5,752 nucleotides of DNA from assembly GCA_964384025.1 (NCBI GenBank), contig CAYLJJ010000192.1, forward strand, positions 1-5,752. The letters run 5' to 3'. Source of the stretch: CAYLJJ01 sp964384025 (GTDB lineage Bacteria; Myxococcota_A; Bradymonadia; UBA7976; UBA1532). The notes under the pieces were generated by a model. That model saw only the letters and a list, made by a program, of their open reading frames with translations, had not been told where the DNA came from and did not search any database. Below are positions 5,748 to 5,752 of the stretch, piece after piece. Position 1 is the stretch's first letter; each line of letters starts with the position of its first letter. The translations under genes were made by a program, and so were the position numbers.

Positions 5748-5752
5748 ATAAT

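Noticed and set aside
1..5752. CRISPR array, tRNA, rRNA or toxin-antitoxin pair
   Set aside because: No regularly spaced identical repeats, no cloverleaf with a CCA-type acceptor, no rRNA-like conserved sequence and no small toxin/antitoxin gene pair were seen on either strand.

Overview
The window looks like a Gram-negative (diderm) bacterium. One complete gene has a Sec signal peptide, a long coiled coil and a C-terminal beta-barrel ending in phenylalanine, which is an outer-membrane protein layout. The rest is a patchwork of gene fragments that differ sharply in base composition: AT-rich at about 440-2490 and from about 4190 to the end, GC-rich at about 2560-3430 and 3680-4180. The fragment types (IS91-like transposase, DnaC-like ATPase, Cys-rich secreted protein, IS4 transposase) loosely recall repeat-rich genomes of the Myxococcota/Bradymonadota/Bdellovibrionota kind. 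That placement is a weak inference, and no gene in the window fixes the taxonomy.

Layout. Bases 1-263 hold no gene I can name, only short open frames and a simple Ser/Thr/Pro-coding stretch. Bases 264-437 are a start-less C-terminal remnant, possibly of a transposase. Bases 508-2487 are the only intact-looking unit: two adjacent genes with no gap (TAA followed directly by ATG). The first encodes a 201-aa single-pass inner-membrane protein with a predicted periplasmic coiled coil and a twin CX3C motif. The second encodes a 457-aa exported coiled-coil plus beta-barrel protein. Together they may bridge the two membranes. I do not recognise either as a named family.

Directly after this operon, at 2504-2551, are two tandem perfect hairpins sharing the apical sequence ACTTTCAGT. 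Then come broken genes: the C-terminal part of an IS91-type transposase (2562 to about 3090), which runs into a roughly 340-bp pyrimidine-rich degenerate repeat tract; a short orphan frame ending at 3668; the N-terminal half of a DnaC/IstB-like AAA+ ATPase (3675 to about 4180); an antisense fragment of a Cys-rich extracellular protein (4661-4188); and an IS4-family DDE transposase (4759-5733) that keeps its whole catalytic signature but loses its usual C-terminus. The transposase loss coincides with another small hairpin, whose core (ACTTTAGT) resembles the pair at 2504-2551.

The two most noteworthy things are the uncharacterised two-gene envelope pair and the ACTTT(C)AGT hairpins that sit at both edges of the broken-gene mosaic.
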